Positions 36,371 through 45,526 of a stretch of 64,000 nt of DNA are shown here, piece after piece (the stretch's first letter is position 1; each line of letters starts with the position of its first letter). Origin of the DNA: an uncultured Catenibacterium sp. GTDB lineage: Bacteria; Bacillota_I; Bacilli_A; Erysipelotrichales; Coprobacillaceae. A model generated the notes under the pieces. The model saw only the letters and a program-made list of their open reading frames with translations, made no database searches and was not told where the DNA came from. The translations under genes were made by a program, and so were the position numbers. The stretch covers positions 8,467-72,466 of the forward strand of contig NZ_UQGV01000003.1 in assembly GCF_900540665.1 (NCBI RefSeq), in the 5' to 3' direction.

Positions 36371-36667
36371 CTATTTTTTCTTCAAGATATTTTTCAAGCC
36401 TAATACCGTTCCTAAAACGCCTGCGCCTGATCTCTTCTTATTAAAAATACCGCTTACCACGTTGATAGGTTCATTGAGCTTATCCATTTTATAGTTGATA
36501 TCATCCACTGTGACATTTACTTTAGATACTGTTGTTTCTAAATGCTGTGCCAAATGACTGACATCTTTTAAAGTTGTAAGTGCATGGATAAGAAATACTC
36601 CTAGAGACACTAATGCAAATACACCAGCGAGCACTAGAATACATAGACAAATTGTTAAGATATCCAT
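36371..36667 (-). CDS. DUF948 membrane protein (YtxG-like)
   Basis: This 98-aa protein has one N-terminal membrane helix (ICLCILVLAGVFALVSLGVF, about 6-25) followed by a helical segment (LETTVSKVNVTVDDINYKMD) and a Lys/Gly-rich tail. This matches the DUF948/YtxG family, found next to YtxH in Bacillota. It sits 11 bp after murC. The role is unknown, probably cell-envelope related. Confidence 0.85.
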   Translation of the reverse strand: MDILTICLCILVLAGVFALVSLGVFLIHALTTLKDVSHLAQHLETTVSKVNVTVDDINYKMDKLNEPINVVSGIFNKKRSGAGVLGTVLGLKNILKKK

Positions 36668-36678
36668 GGGATGTCCTC

Positions 36679-37989
36679 CTATGCCTTTTCTTTTTCCTTA
36701 ATAACTAGATCTTCTAACTTATAAATATCCTTAGGACTCATAAATAAGAATACTGCATTATCATATTGTGCCAATTCCTTAGCACCTGCTTCATCTTCAG
36801 TCACTACTTTAGAACGAGGCAGGTTCTTAGTAATAACGCTGACATCAATATCGATTCCTGGTTCCTTAGGTGCATTTGCTGGGAAATCTACAAAATATGG
36901 ATGATCTGCTGTGTCCATAATTCTTGCATACTCCTTCGCAAATCTTAAGCCACGAGAATATCTATCTGGCTGATAAACTGCAACAATCTGCTTACCAGGG
37001 AAACGTGTTCTAGTTTCTTCAATAACATATTTTATAGCAGTTGGATGATGTGCATAGTCATCAACATATACGTTATTTCCTACTTCTTTGACTGCATAAC
37101 GTCTCTTAGTTCCTTCAAATGTACTTAACTGATTCTGCATATATTCAAAATCCATACCTTCAAGATATCCTAAAGTGATAACACCTAGTGTATTATAAAG
37201 TGTATGCATACCATAGAATGGCAAATTGAAATGTCCAAAAAGATCACCATAGATATATACATCAAATGAAAGACCTTTTTCATTATTAATAACGTTTTTA
37301 GCCTGAACATCATTGCCATCTTTTACACCGAATTTTACAACTCTCTTTGTATAATTTAAATGAGGAAGATGTGGATCATCACCCCAGATAACAATAGCCT
37401 TTTTAGCCTGATTAGCATATTTTTCAAAAGACTGTTCATACTGTTCCATTGACTTGAAATAGTCTACATGGTCCATTTCAATGTTGTTGATATAAGAATA
37501 ATCTGGATGATACCATAAGAAATGATCTTTATATTCGCAACATTCAGCTATAAAATACTTAGCACCCTTAGTCGCATAACCAGTACCATCTCCAATTAAT
37601 ACATTTGTCTTATCGTAGTCTTTAAATAAATGATAAGCCATACCTGTAGTAGAAGTCTTACCATGTGTACCTGCAATACCAATAGTAATATGATCATCCA
37701 TAAGCTTAGCTAGGAAATCATAATAATGGTGAATTGTTACATTAGGATTATCTTCTGCAGCAGCCACTTCTTCATTAGATCGGTCAAATGCATTCCCCAC
37801 AATAACATCCATACCGTCTTTAATGTTGTCTTTATTAAATGAATAGATAGGAATATGTCTTTCTCTTAAGCCATCTTCAAGGAAGATATACTTATCAATA
37901 TCACTTCCTGCTACTTCATAGCCTAAATCATATAAGATTCTTGCAAGAGAAGCCATTCCTGAACCTTTAATACCAATAAAATAATACAT
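36679..37989 (-). CDS. murC: UDP-N-acetylmuramate--L-alanine ligase
   Basis: This 436-aa Mur ligase starts at ATG 37989 (MYYFIGIKGSGMASLARILY), which matches other MurC starts; a GTG at 38001 is part of the GAGGTG ribosome site. The ATP loop GIAGTHGKTSTTGM lies near residue 105, and NNIEMDHVDYF and the C-terminal DDYAHHPTAIKYVIEE are ligase motifs. It adds L-Ala to UDP-MurNAc, the first peptide step of peptidoglycan synthesis. It heads the murC-ytxG-ytxH-ccpA unit. Confidence 0.96.
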   Translation of the reverse strand: MYYFIGIKGSGMASLARILYDLGYEVAGSDIDKYIFLEDGLRERHIPIYSFNKDNIKDGMDVIVGNAFDRSNEEVAAAEDNPNVTIHHYYDFLAKLMDDHITIGIAGTHGKTSTTGMAYHLFKDYDKTNVLIGDGTGYATKGAKYFIAECCEYKDHFLWYHPDYSYINNIEMDHVDYFKSMEQYEQSFEKYANQAKKAIVIWGDDPHLPHLNYTKRVVKFGVKDGNDVQAKNVINNEKGLSFDVYIYGDLFGHFNLPFYGMHTLYNTLGVITLGYLEGMDFEYMQNQLSTFEGTKRRYAVKEVGNNVYVDDYAHHPTAIKYVIEETRTRFPGKQIVAVYQPDRYSRGLRFAKEYARIMDTADHPYFVDFPANAPKEPGIDIDVSVITKNLPRSKVVTEDEAGAKELAQYDNAVFLFMSPKDIYKLEDLVIKEKEKA

Positions 37990-38067
37990 ATATTTTGTCA
38001 CCTCGATAATATATTAACACAAATTAAATAATGATTACATAGATATCACTTAAAAATGAAAGTATTT

Positions 38068-38697
38068 TCATAAATTGGTAAGAAAAGGATCGTCTATCCT
38101 AAAAGTTGGTGTATCAAATATCTCACTTTCACCTAAATGAATAGTCAATACCTGTTCAATAGTGAGCCCAATAGTTTCACCATCTTTAAATACCACATTG
38201 TTCATAATAACATAAAGTGCAGTGTCTTTAATGAAGTCTAATACGTCCATAGGTTCACCAATAGAAGTAAGTTCTATTTCATGATAACCTAGTTTTTCAA
38301 GACCATCTGTATAAGCCCCTACTCCATTGTCTAATGGATATAAACCAAACCAGACGATGTTGTAAATAGGAAACATATCCTGATCAATCATCTTGGCCAT
38401 TGTATGATAAAAAGATGGTTCATAGATAACATCATTCATATAAACTCCTACGACATTCTCATCAATTCTTGAACAGACTTCTTCTACAAATAAAGGACAA
38501 TCTGTCTGAATTGTTTCAATTGTCTTATGGATATGAATCATATTCATATGGTTTTTAGTACATGCATCTGCCTCTTCCCACATAAAGTTGCTTAAAGCCG
38601 CATTAAGACGTACTTCCTCATCTAATGGATGCCCAATATAATCAATTCTGTCATTTAATGGTTCTTTTACTAATAAAAATGCCTCTAACTCCATCAT
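38068..38697 (-). CDS. DUF4261-like hypothetical protein
   Basis: This 209-aa soluble acidic protein begins MMELEAFLLVKEPLNDRIDY and contains VVGVYMNDVIYEPSFYHTMA and MFPIYNIVWFGLYPLDNGVG in the middle, which resemble the DUF4261 family; that assignment is from memory. Its start overlaps the stop of the HAD gene (TAATG). A weak hairpin with T-rich sequence follows at about 38050-38072. The function is unknown. Confidence 0.65.
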   Translation of the reverse strand: MMELEAFLLVKEPLNDRIDYIGHPLDEEVRLNAALSNFMWEEADACTKNHMNMIHIHKTIETIQTDCPLFVEEVCSRIDENVVGVYMNDVIYEPSFYHTMAKMIDQDMFPIYNIVWFGLYPLDNGVGAYTDGLEKLGYHEIELTSIGEPMDVLDFIKDTALYVIMNNVVFKDGETIGLTIEQVLTIHLGESEIFDTPTFRIDDPFLTNL

Positions 38698-39356
38698 TAT
38701 TCTCCTTCAAATATTAAGTCTTCTAACTCTTTTACAGACTCCACATAATATGTACATTTATTCTTTATATCTTCTTTGATTTCCTTGATATCATGCGCCC
38801 ATCCAGCTCCACATGCATCTATATGTGCATCACGTGCCATCTGTATACCTGGTAATAAGTCATCTACAAGTAAGATATCTTCTTTATTTAAGTGAAGTTC
38901 TTCAATAATGCTTTCAACAGGCCAAGTAGATGGTTTACGCTTTTCAGGTGGTAATTCCCATCCATATACAATAGAAGGCTCAGGTAAATCATTATTCTTA
39001 TAATCACGAATAATGGTATGCTTCATTGAATGAGAAATAACACAGATAGTGCCACCTTCATTCACATAACGCCATAATAAATCATGAATACCATCAAAAC
39101 TAACAGGTGCATGATTACGAATATAAGACTGCCAGTTGTTTTCTTGAATACACATTTCTTCTTCACTGAATTTTAGTATATCAAAGCATAAAGAAGTAAA
39201 GCCTGGCTTATAATTATACTTAAAATAATCTTCACAAGTCATAGTAACACCAGGGCGCAATTTACTTAATGAGTCTAAGAATGCAGGAAAGTTCACTGTA
39301 CGTGTGCTATCTACAATCGTATCATCATGATCTAGTATCAAACATTTATATTTCAT
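38697..39356 (-). CDS. HAD-family hydrolase
   Basis: This 219-aa protein starts at 39356 (GGAG, 6 bp). Motif I is CLILDHDDTIVDSTR (about 4-18, D-x-D-x-T), motif II Ser is in CVISHSMK, and motif III/IV is EDILLVDDLLPGIQMARDA (about 161-179). The helical cap between motifs is of the phosphoglycolate phosphatase type. The substrate is unknown. It overlaps the preceding GNAT gene by 11 bp and the following gene by 3 bp, forming a three-gene unit. Confidence 0.88.
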   Translation of the reverse strand: MKYKCLILDHDDTIVDSTRTVNFPAFLDSLSKLRPGVTMTCEDYFKYNYKPGFTSLCFDILKFSEEEMCIQENNWQSYIRNHAPVSFDGIHDLLWRYVNEGGTICVISHSMKHTIIRDYKNNDLPEPSIVYGWELPPEKRKPSTWPVESIIEELHLNKEDILLVDDLLPGIQMARDAHIDACGAGWAHDIKEIKEDIKNKCTYYVESVKELEDLIFEGE

Positions 39357-39834
39357 TTGTTTCTCCTTTTTGATATGCAAGACACGTTATACCTTGCTTA
39401 TTTACCATCTTCCCACACTGTTTAAATCCACATGATTTTAATAGATTCTGCATAGGAATATTCTTGATTCCGGTATCCATCTTTAAATTAGGAATCTGAC
39501 TATAAGCCCAGTTCAAGATGAACTTACAGGCCCCTTTCACAATATGTGCAGAGACAACTCGATGTACCACACCATAAGGTGCATCATTCAGCCATTGTCC
39601 CTCTATTTCCTTATAATCTTGATCTTCTTCTATCGCATAATAGAAAACAGCCGCAATTTGATTTTCATACATGCATAAATACATCTTATCTATATCTTTA
39701 GTAATCAATTCTTTTGAAGGATAACATACAGGCCACTGATCTTTATTGCCATGATTATCCATAAATATCTTCGCATCTTTATAAAGACTCATTATTTCAT
39801 CTATATGAGTCATATCAGCTTTTTTTATTTCCAT
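39346..39834 (-). CDS. GNAT family N-acetyltransferase
   Basis: This 162-aa protein has a GNAT pattern: an N-terminal IKKADMTHIDEIMSLYKDAK, a central beta-strand VHRVVSAHIVKGACKFILNW (about 90-109), where the acetyl-CoA loop is degenerate, and a C-terminal MQNLLKSCGFKQCGKM (about 128-143), motif B. The substrate is unknown. It is translationally coupled to the HAD gene. Confidence 0.82.
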   Translation of the reverse strand: MEIKKADMTHIDEIMSLYKDAKIFMDNHGNKDQWPVCYPSKELITKDIDKMYLCMYENQIAAVFYYAIEEDQDYKEIEGQWLNDAPYGVVHRVVSAHIVKGACKFILNWAYSQIPNLKMDTGIKNIPMQNLLKSCGFKQCGKMVNKQGITCLAYQKGETNEI

Positions 39835-39864
39835 AGTGAACTCCTCTGATTTATATCATAACAC

Positions 39865-39891
39865 AAAAAAGAGTCTGAAAAAATCCAGACC
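39865..39891 (-). terminator. Rho-independent terminator after hypothetical gene 39898
   Basis: The hairpin GTCTG-GATTTTTT-CAGAC is followed by T6 on the minus strand. Confidence 0.75.
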
Positions 39892-39897
39892 CCCATA

Positions 39898-40437
39898 TTA
39901 CACAATTTCTACTATTGTTCTTTCTATCGAAACAAATGGATTCTCATCAAAATCATTCAATATATCTTTACCATCATCTATCATATTCAATGAATCATGT
40001 CCTTTATGGATTTCAATTTCCATTGAAAACCAACAATCCTGTTTTTCAAAACAGATTTCAAAATTTTTAAAGCAGAAGACAATAGCTTTTGTCTCCCACA
40101 TATCATAATTTTTAGAAAAAGTATGATCATTGACTAGAATAACTTTCTGTACTACCTCATCAATATATGTTTCTTTGATATCATTATTAAACCTTGACTC
40201 AACTTCTGTCCAATTGGATTTAGAGATACTTAATATAGTTGCTTCACCATCTAATCCAAAATAATCTAATTCCTCATAATTGTTCACTAATTCAAATACC
40301 TGCTGATTAATCTCAATTCCCAAGATACCTGTCACAGAATCTGTAACGATGAAATCTGCATGTTTGTATTTTGTGAATATTTTACCTAAAAATGATTTAA
40401 TCAACTTTGTATCAAACCTGAAATCATACTGTTTCAT
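39898..40437 (-). CDS. Hypothetical protein
   Basis: This 179-aa soluble protein starts at 40437 (AAAAGGAAAA upstream). It is acidic and rich in aromatic residues, with no motif I recognise; IFTKYKHADFIVTDSVTGIL and FKNFEICFEKQDCWFSMEIE suggest alternating beta-strands. It is 24 bp after the next hypothetical gene, so the two are co-transcribed. The function is unknown. Confidence 0.6.
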   Translation of the reverse strand: MKQYDFRFDTKLIKSFLGKIFTKYKHADFIVTDSVTGILGIEINQQVFELVNNYEELDYFGLDGEATILSISKSNWTEVESRFNNDIKETYIDEVVQKVILVNDHTFSKNYDMWETKAIVFCFKNFEICFEKQDCWFSMEIEIHKGHDSLNMIDDGKDILNDFDENPFVSIERTIVEIV

Positions 40438-40461
40438 TATTATTTTCCTTTTCAAAAGATA

Positions 40462-40995
40462 CTAATGCTTGTTATGAGCTAATCTTACCATGTTTTCATC
40501 TAATGTCGTACGTGGATTCTCCAAATTATATTTTTTAGCCCAGTCTTTATAATGCTGATCCATATATTCCTTCAATTCATTAATAGATTTTGTTTTGAAT
40601 AAATCAATAAGATTCACATCATCAATAATCTTGATGGTTTCATTTAATTTCAAGACAAATTGAGATGCATTCTCAAGATCAAGACTTTCAAATAAGTAAG
40701 TATTTGTAGTAGTCACAACATTCAAATCTACATAATAATTAAAATAAATACTAAATACTCCCGCATTACGATGTGCCATGAACCCTTTCATCCCATCTTT
40801 TAAAAGTCCAGCAGAGGGATTATAGATTCTATTAATAGGTAAAATCTTAATGCCTGTAATACTGCTGAAAGGAATCAAAATATCTTCTTTCAATTCATTT
40901 CTGAAAACCAAATTATTCTCTTCTAACAGAAGTTGTGGGACATCTTCAGTTATACTTCTTAGTAAGAATTGTACTTGTCTACGATTATTTTTCAT
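40462..40995 (-). CDS. Hypothetical protein, PH-like
   Basis: This 177-aa protein shows several short beta-strands followed by a helix (LVFRNELKEDILIPFSSITG, then GVFSIYFNYYVDLNVVTTTN and LDLENASQFVLKLNETIKII). This resembles bacterial PH-like domains that sense or bind partners at membranes, but that is only a visual impression. It starts after GGGGAGGTG. The first gene of a two-gene unit, with AT-rich promoter-like sequence (TATAAT-type, about 41060) upstream. Confidence 0.55.
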   Translation of the reverse strand: MKNNRRQVQFLLRSITEDVPQLLLEENNLVFRNELKEDILIPFSSITGIKILPINRIYNPSAGLLKDGMKGFMAHRNAGVFSIYFNYYVDLNVVTTTNTYLFESLDLENASQFVLKLNETIKIIDDVNLIDLFKTKSINELKEYMDQHYKDWAKKYNLENPRTTLDENMVRLAHNKH

Positions 40996-41126
40996 TGTAA
41001 AACACCTCCCCTAGATTCAATACAAGACAAATCTTTAATTTGTATATAACCTTTCTATAACAAATTATATATAATATATCGATGTATTCAACTCATTTCA
41101 CTTTTTCAATAAATCTTTCAACAAGC

Positions 41127-41165
41127 AAAAAAAGGACAGCTAGAATCTACATCCTAACTATCCTT
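41127..41165 (-). terminator. Rho-independent terminator of hisS-aspS-peptidase operon
   Basis: A long hairpin with two GU pairs (AAAGGATAGTTAGGAT / ATTCTAGCTGTCCTTT) is followed by T7, 10 bp after the peptidase stop. Confidence 0.8.
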
Positions 41166-41175
41166 TCTACATTAA

Positions 41176-42249
41176 TTATTCAATGACAGTTAATTCCTTT
41201 GGATAACTATTTAATACCTTACAGCCATCTTCAGTTACCATAACTAAGTCTTCAATACGAACTCCAAAATCATCTTGTAAATAAACACCAGGTTCAATTG
41301 AGAAGATCATACCAGGCTTTGCGATAATATCACTAACAGAAGATACATCACCAAATTCATGTACATCTTTACCAATGAAATGACCTAAACGGTGATTAAA
41401 TTCTTTACCATAACCTGCTTCAGTAATGATATTTCTTGCGACTGCATCAATTTCTGATAATTTCATACCTGGCTTGATGGCAGCTTCAGCTGCTTCATTT
41501 GCCTTTAATACAAGATTGTATACTTCTTTCTGCTTTTGGGATACTTCTTTATAGAAGAATGTTCTTGTCATATCAGAACAATATCCTTTATAGATACATC
41601 CCATATCAACGATAATAGAATCTCCTGGCTTTAAACGACTATCATCGCATGAATGATGAGGGTTAGCCCCATTGGCACCATAACCCATGATTGGACTAAA
41701 TGAATGTCCTGAAGCACCTAATGACTTATAATAAGCAAGTAATGCTTCATCCATTTCAATTTCAGTCTTATCTGTTGCAAGTAATCTTTTTACTTCTGCC
41801 ATAGCAGTATCATTCATTTCACTTGCTTTAAACATAAGTGCCTTTTCTTCATCATCTTTCTGCATTCTTACTTCATCCACGCATAGTGATCCTAAAACAT
41901 ATTTAGCATCAACTGTATCCTGTACAGGAATCAAGAAACGTGCTGGCATATTCTTATCTACACCAATCACCTTTGCATCCTTCAAATAATCTGCAAGTAA
42001 TGCTGGACCATTATCTGTATCATCAAACCAAGTAATAGGCATACCTAAGTCTTCTTCTACATAGAATAAGTTATTGAAGAATAACTGATGATTTCCTTTA
42101 GAAGAAAGAACCATAACATACATTCTTTCACCTGGATGATTGACATAATCTAATAAATAATCGATAGAAACAGGATCAGTGATTAATAAATAGTCAATGC
42201 CTCTTTCTTCCATTTTTTCTAATACTTTATTTATTCTCTTCTGATTCAT
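41176..42249 (-). CDS. M24 family Xaa-Pro peptidase
   Basis: This 357-aa protein has the creatinase-like N-domain and a pita-bread M24 domain. The metal ligands are in DSIIVDMGCIYKGYCSDMTR (two Asp, about 209-228), GHFIGKDVHEFG (His, about 287-298), SIEPGVYL (Glu, about 319-326) and VRIEDLV (Glu, about 331-337). It removes or cleaves N-terminal residues before proline. It starts within the last codons of aspS (23-bp overlap, GAGG 9 bp upstream), so it belongs to the T-box-controlled hisS-aspS operon. Confidence 0.93.
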   Translation of the reverse strand: MNQKRINKVLEKMEERGIDYLLITDPVSIDYLLDYVNHPGERMYVMVLSSKGNHQLFFNNLFYVEEDLGMPITWFDDTDNGPALLADYLKDAKVIGVDKNMPARFLIPVQDTVDAKYVLGSLCVDEVRMQKDDEEKALMFKASEMNDTAMAEVKRLLATDKTEIEMDEALLAYYKSLGASGHSFSPIMGYGANGANPHHSCDDSRLKPGDSIIVDMGCIYKGYCSDMTRTFFYKEVSQKQKEVYNLVLKANEAAEAAIKPGMKLSEIDAVARNIITEAGYGKEFNHRLGHFIGKDVHEFGDVSSVSDIIAKPGMIFSIEPGVYLQDDFGVRIEDLVMVTEDGCKVLNSYPKELTVIE

Positions 42250-43993
42250 ATTCAGTAACCTCGATTCCTAAGTCCTTTAACTGATCATTGTCTACTGGTG
42301 TAGGTGCTTTTGACATTGGACAAGTTGCACTTGTGTTCTTAGGGAAGGCAATTACATCTCTTAAAGAATCACATCCACAAAGTAACATTGCGAAACGGTC
42401 TAATCCTAATGCGAATCCAGCATGAGGTGGTGCACCATATCTAAATGCATCCACAAACCAGCCAAACTGTGCATCAATTCTTTCCTGTGTGAATCCTAAA
42501 GCCTTGAAGGCACGATCCTGTAATTCTTCTTCATAGATTCTCTGAGATCCGCCACCAAGTTCAAAACCGTTTAAGACGATATCATAAGCATCTGCTAAGC
42601 AGTTAGCTGGATCTGTATCAATCTTATCTAGATCAGAATCTTTTGGACGAGTGAATGGATGGTGCATTGCATAGTATCTTCCATCTTCTTCAGAATATTC
42701 AAACATTGGGAAGTCAACAACCCATAAGAAGTTGAACTGACAAGGATCATATAACTTTAATTCTTTACCTAAATGATTTCTGATTGCTGCAAGAGCATCA
42801 CATACAACCATATAATGAGTATCACTCACAAATAGTAATAAGTCTCCTGTCTGGGCATTCATCTTTTCTAATAACGCGCTCATCTGTTCTTCAGTAAAGA
42901 ATTTAGCGATTGGACCAGATACACCCTTATCAGTCACCTTTAACCAAGCAAGACCTTTAGCCTTATATTTCTTAGCAAGTTCAGTTAAAGCATCAATCTT
43001 CTTACGTGAATAGTTATCTGCTTCACCCTTGACATTAATACCTTTTACATGTCCTCCTGCAACAAGCGCACTCTTGAATACTGCAAAATTAACATCCTTC
43101 ACTGTTTCATTTAAATTAACAAGCTTTAAATCAAAACGTGTATCAGGCTTATCGATACCATAAGTTTCCATCGCATCATGCCATGTCATTCTTGGGAATG
43201 GTAACTGAACATCAATGTTCATAACATCCTTCATAACCTTCTTGATTAAGCCTTCACCAATACCAATCACCTGATCAGTATTCATGAAACTCATTTCTAC
43301 GTCTACCTGAGTGAATTCTGGCTGACGGTCAGCACGTAAGTCTTCATCACGGAAACATCTCGCAATCTGATAATAACGTTCAAAACCTGAAACCATTAAT
43401 AACTGCTTAAATAGCTGTGGAGACTGTGGTAATGCATAGAATGAACCATTATGTACACGTGAAGGTACTAAGAAGTCTCTTGCTCCTTCTGGTGTAGATT
43501 TATTTAAATATGGTGTTTCAATTTCTACGAATTCTTCACTATCTAAATATTCATGAATAGCTCTTACAATCTTAGCACGTCTCATGATGTTCTTCTGAAG
43601 AGATGGACGTCTTAAATCAAGATAACGATATTTCATTCTTGTTTCTTCTAAGGCATCAGTTTCATCCGCAATAATCATAGGAGTAGTTGCCGCTTTGTTG
43701 ACAATCTTTACTTCTTCAGCCTGGATTTCAATATCACCAGTTGGCATATCTGGATTCTTTGAGCTTCTTTCTACTACAGTACCTTTAATATCAAGAATAT
43801 ATTCGTTCTTAACATCTTTTAACTGTTCATTGAAAGATTCATCAAAGATTACCTGTGTAATACCATGACGGTCTCTTAAGTCTACAAAGACTAAAGCACC
43901 AAGGTTTCTCTTTTTAGCTACCCAGCCAATAAGTTCTACTTTTTTATTAACATCTGTGATTCTTAGTTCTCCATTGTTGTGAGTTCTATTCAT
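42227..43993 (-). CDS. aspS: Aspartyl-tRNA synthetase
   Basis: This 588-aa class II synthetase starts at 43993 (AAGGAG, 9 bp); upstream in-frame ATGs are too close to the ribosome site. An N-terminal OB fold (VELIGWVAKKRNLGALVFVD) precedes the catalytic core. Motif 2 is QIARCFRDEDLRADRQPEFT (about 212-231), a bacterial GAD insertion domain lies in the middle, and motif 3 is HAGFALGLDRFAMLLCG (about 528-544). It charges tRNA-Asp. Its start overlaps the hisS stop by 8 bp. Confidence 0.97.
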   Translation of the reverse strand: MNRTHNNGELRITDVNKKVELIGWVAKKRNLGALVFVDLRDRHGITQVIFDESFNEQLKDVKNEYILDIKGTVVERSSKNPDMPTGDIEIQAEEVKIVNKAATTPMIIADETDALEETRMKYRYLDLRRPSLQKNIMRRAKIVRAIHEYLDSEEFVEIETPYLNKSTPEGARDFLVPSRVHNGSFYALPQSPQLFKQLLMVSGFERYYQIARCFRDEDLRADRQPEFTQVDVEMSFMNTDQVIGIGEGLIKKVMKDVMNIDVQLPFPRMTWHDAMETYGIDKPDTRFDLKLVNLNETVKDVNFAVFKSALVAGGHVKGINVKGEADNYSRKKIDALTELAKKYKAKGLAWLKVTDKGVSGPIAKFFTEEQMSALLEKMNAQTGDLLLFVSDTHYMVVCDALAAIRNHLGKELKLYDPCQFNFLWVVDFPMFEYSEEDGRYYAMHHPFTRPKDSDLDKIDTDPANCLADAYDIVLNGFELGGGSQRIYEEELQDRAFKALGFTQERIDAQFGWFVDAFRYGAPPHAGFALGLDRFAMLLCGCDSLRDVIAFPKNTSATCPMSKAPTPVDNDQLKDLGIEVTEYESEENK

Positions 43994-45266
43994 GTTCATG
44001 ATCTCCTTCATAATGATTTTCAATATAACTTAAGATATCTTCTAATTTAACTTCACTCTGTTCTTTAGAATGATTGCAGCGAATATTTACATATTCACCC
44101 TTCACTTCATCTTCACCAATAATAATAGAAAGATGAGCGCCAAAACGGTCACTAGACTTGAACTGTCCCTTTAAGCCTCTACCTGCATAATCCATATCAC
44201 AAGTAAAGCCGTTTGCTCTAAGCATTGTGATGATCTGCATTGCTAAATCTCTTGCTTCATCACCTAATGGCATGACATACACATCAATACCATTTTCTTC
44301 ATCTTCTTCATCATCTAATGCAAGCATAAGTCTTTCCATACCAAATGCAAAGCCTACACCAGGTGTTGCAGGACCACCAAGTTCTTCAACAAGACCATTG
44401 TAACGTCCTCCACCACCAACAGTAGAACCAGCCCCTAACTTTGGATCATCACTGATGATTTCAAATACGGTATGAGAATAGTAGTCTAATCCTCTTACTA
44501 AATTCGTATCTACAACATATTCGATTTCTAAATCATCTAATAAGCTGCATACTTTATCGAAATGTGCTTTCGCTTTTTCACTTAAGTAATCAATTGTACG
44601 AGGAGCAGAAGCCATGACTGGATTTTTAGCATCTACTTTACAATCTAGAATTCTTAATGGGTTCTTTTCAAAACGAGCCTGGCAGTCTTCACATAAATCA
44701 TTAAGCACAGGTCTGAAATGATCCTTTAAAGCTTCTCTATAAGCAGTTCTTGATTCATCATCACCTAATGAGTTGATATGAAGTTTAATATTCTTAATGC
44801 CTAATGCTTCTACGATTGTCACTGCCATCAACATGCATTCAACATCTACATAAGGTGATTCAACACCTAACATTTCAACACCAAACTGGTGGAACTGTCT
44901 CTGTCTACCATTTTGTGGACGTTCATATCTGAACATTGGCCCCATATAGTAAACCTTCTGTAACTTTTCAGGTAAAGCATACATCTTATCTTCTACATAA
45001 GCTCTTGCAATACCTGAAGTTCCTTCCGGTCTTAAAGTAAGAGAACGATCTCCCTTATCCTTAAATGTATACATTTCTTTAGTTACTACATCTGTAGTAT
45101 CACCAACTGCACGGCTAAATAATTCTGTGTGCTCAAAGATTGGTGTACGCATTTCTTTTACGTTGTAATTTGCGGCAACAGTTCTTAATAGCTGTTCCAT
45201 TTCAATCCATTTTTCTGAATTTTCAGGGGTAATATCTACTGTCCCTCTTGGTCTATTGTATTTCAT
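43986..45266 (-). CDS. hisS: Histidyl-tRNA synthetase
   Basis: This 426-aa class II synthetase has N-terminal YNRPRGTVDITPENSEKWIE. Motif 2 is YYMGPMFRYERPQNGRQRQF (about 106-125), the HisA motif is LVRGLDYYSHTVFEI (about 257-271), and motif 3 is GVGFAFGMERLMLAL (about 300-314). The C-terminal anticodon-binding domain is about 330-420. It starts after AAAGGAGG. First gene after a T-box whose specifier is GAC overlapping CAC, so both Asp and His supply may control the operon. Confidence 0.97.
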   Translation of the reverse strand: MKYNRPRGTVDITPENSEKWIEMEQLLRTVAANYNVKEMRTPIFEHTELFSRAVGDTTDVVTKEMYTFKDKGDRSLTLRPEGTSGIARAYVEDKMYALPEKLQKVYYMGPMFRYERPQNGRQRQFHQFGVEMLGVESPYVDVECMLMAVTIVEALGIKNIKLHINSLGDDESRTAYREALKDHFRPVLNDLCEDCQARFEKNPLRILDCKVDAKNPVMASAPRTIDYLSEKAKAHFDKVCSLLDDLEIEYVVDTNLVRGLDYYSHTVFEIISDDPKLGAGSTVGGGGRYNGLVEELGGPATPGVGFAFGMERLMLALDDEEDEENGIDVYVMPLGDEARDLAMQIITMLRANGFTCDMDYAGRGLKGQFKSSDRFGAHLSIIIGEDEVKGEYVNIRCNHSKEQSEVKLEDILSYIENHYEGDHEHE

Positions 45267-45284
45267 AAGTTCCTCCTTTATAAA

Positions 45285-45490
45285 AATAAAAAAACGTCCT
45301 TAATCTAAGGACGTTAATACGCGGTACCACCTTAGTTCATGAATAAATCATGCACTTTACTTAGTTATAACGTAACCAACGTGCTTTTTTAAAGCATTCT
45401 CCAAAGTGTCCCATAACTTCTCATTGGTCATTTCCACCAGCCATGACCTCTCTATGAATGTCCGTTATTTAATCTTCTTCACTGAATATA
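45285..45490 (-). promoter_or_regulatory. T-box riboswitch of hisS-aspS, overlapping specifier GACAC
   Basis: The T-box motif AAGGTGGTACCGCG is at 45320-45333; the terminator hairpin AACGTCCTTA-GAT-TAAGGACGTT with T7 is at about 45288-45317. In line with the tyrS leader (codon directly before ACTTTGG), the specifier is GAC (Asp, 45408-45410); a His codon CAC overlaps it two bases on (45406-45408). Confidence 0.92.
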
Positions 45491-45495
45491 AGGTG

Positions 45496-45524
45496 ATTAT
45501 AAATCAAAAGTATATTTAATTCAA
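45496..45524 (-). promoter_or_regulatory. Promoter of hisS-aspS T-box operon
   Basis: The -35 TTGAAT (45519-45524), 17-bp spacer and -10 TATAAT (45496-45501) end 20 bp from the hairpin of the neighbouring mobile element. Confidence 0.82.
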
Positions 45525-45526
45525 GT

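Noticed and set aside
41000..41126. Possible small RNA in the 180-bp gap before the two hypothetical genes
   Set aside because: Only AT-rich promoter-like sequence (TATAAT-type) and the ribosome site were seen; no stable hairpin apart from the terminator at 41127-41165.
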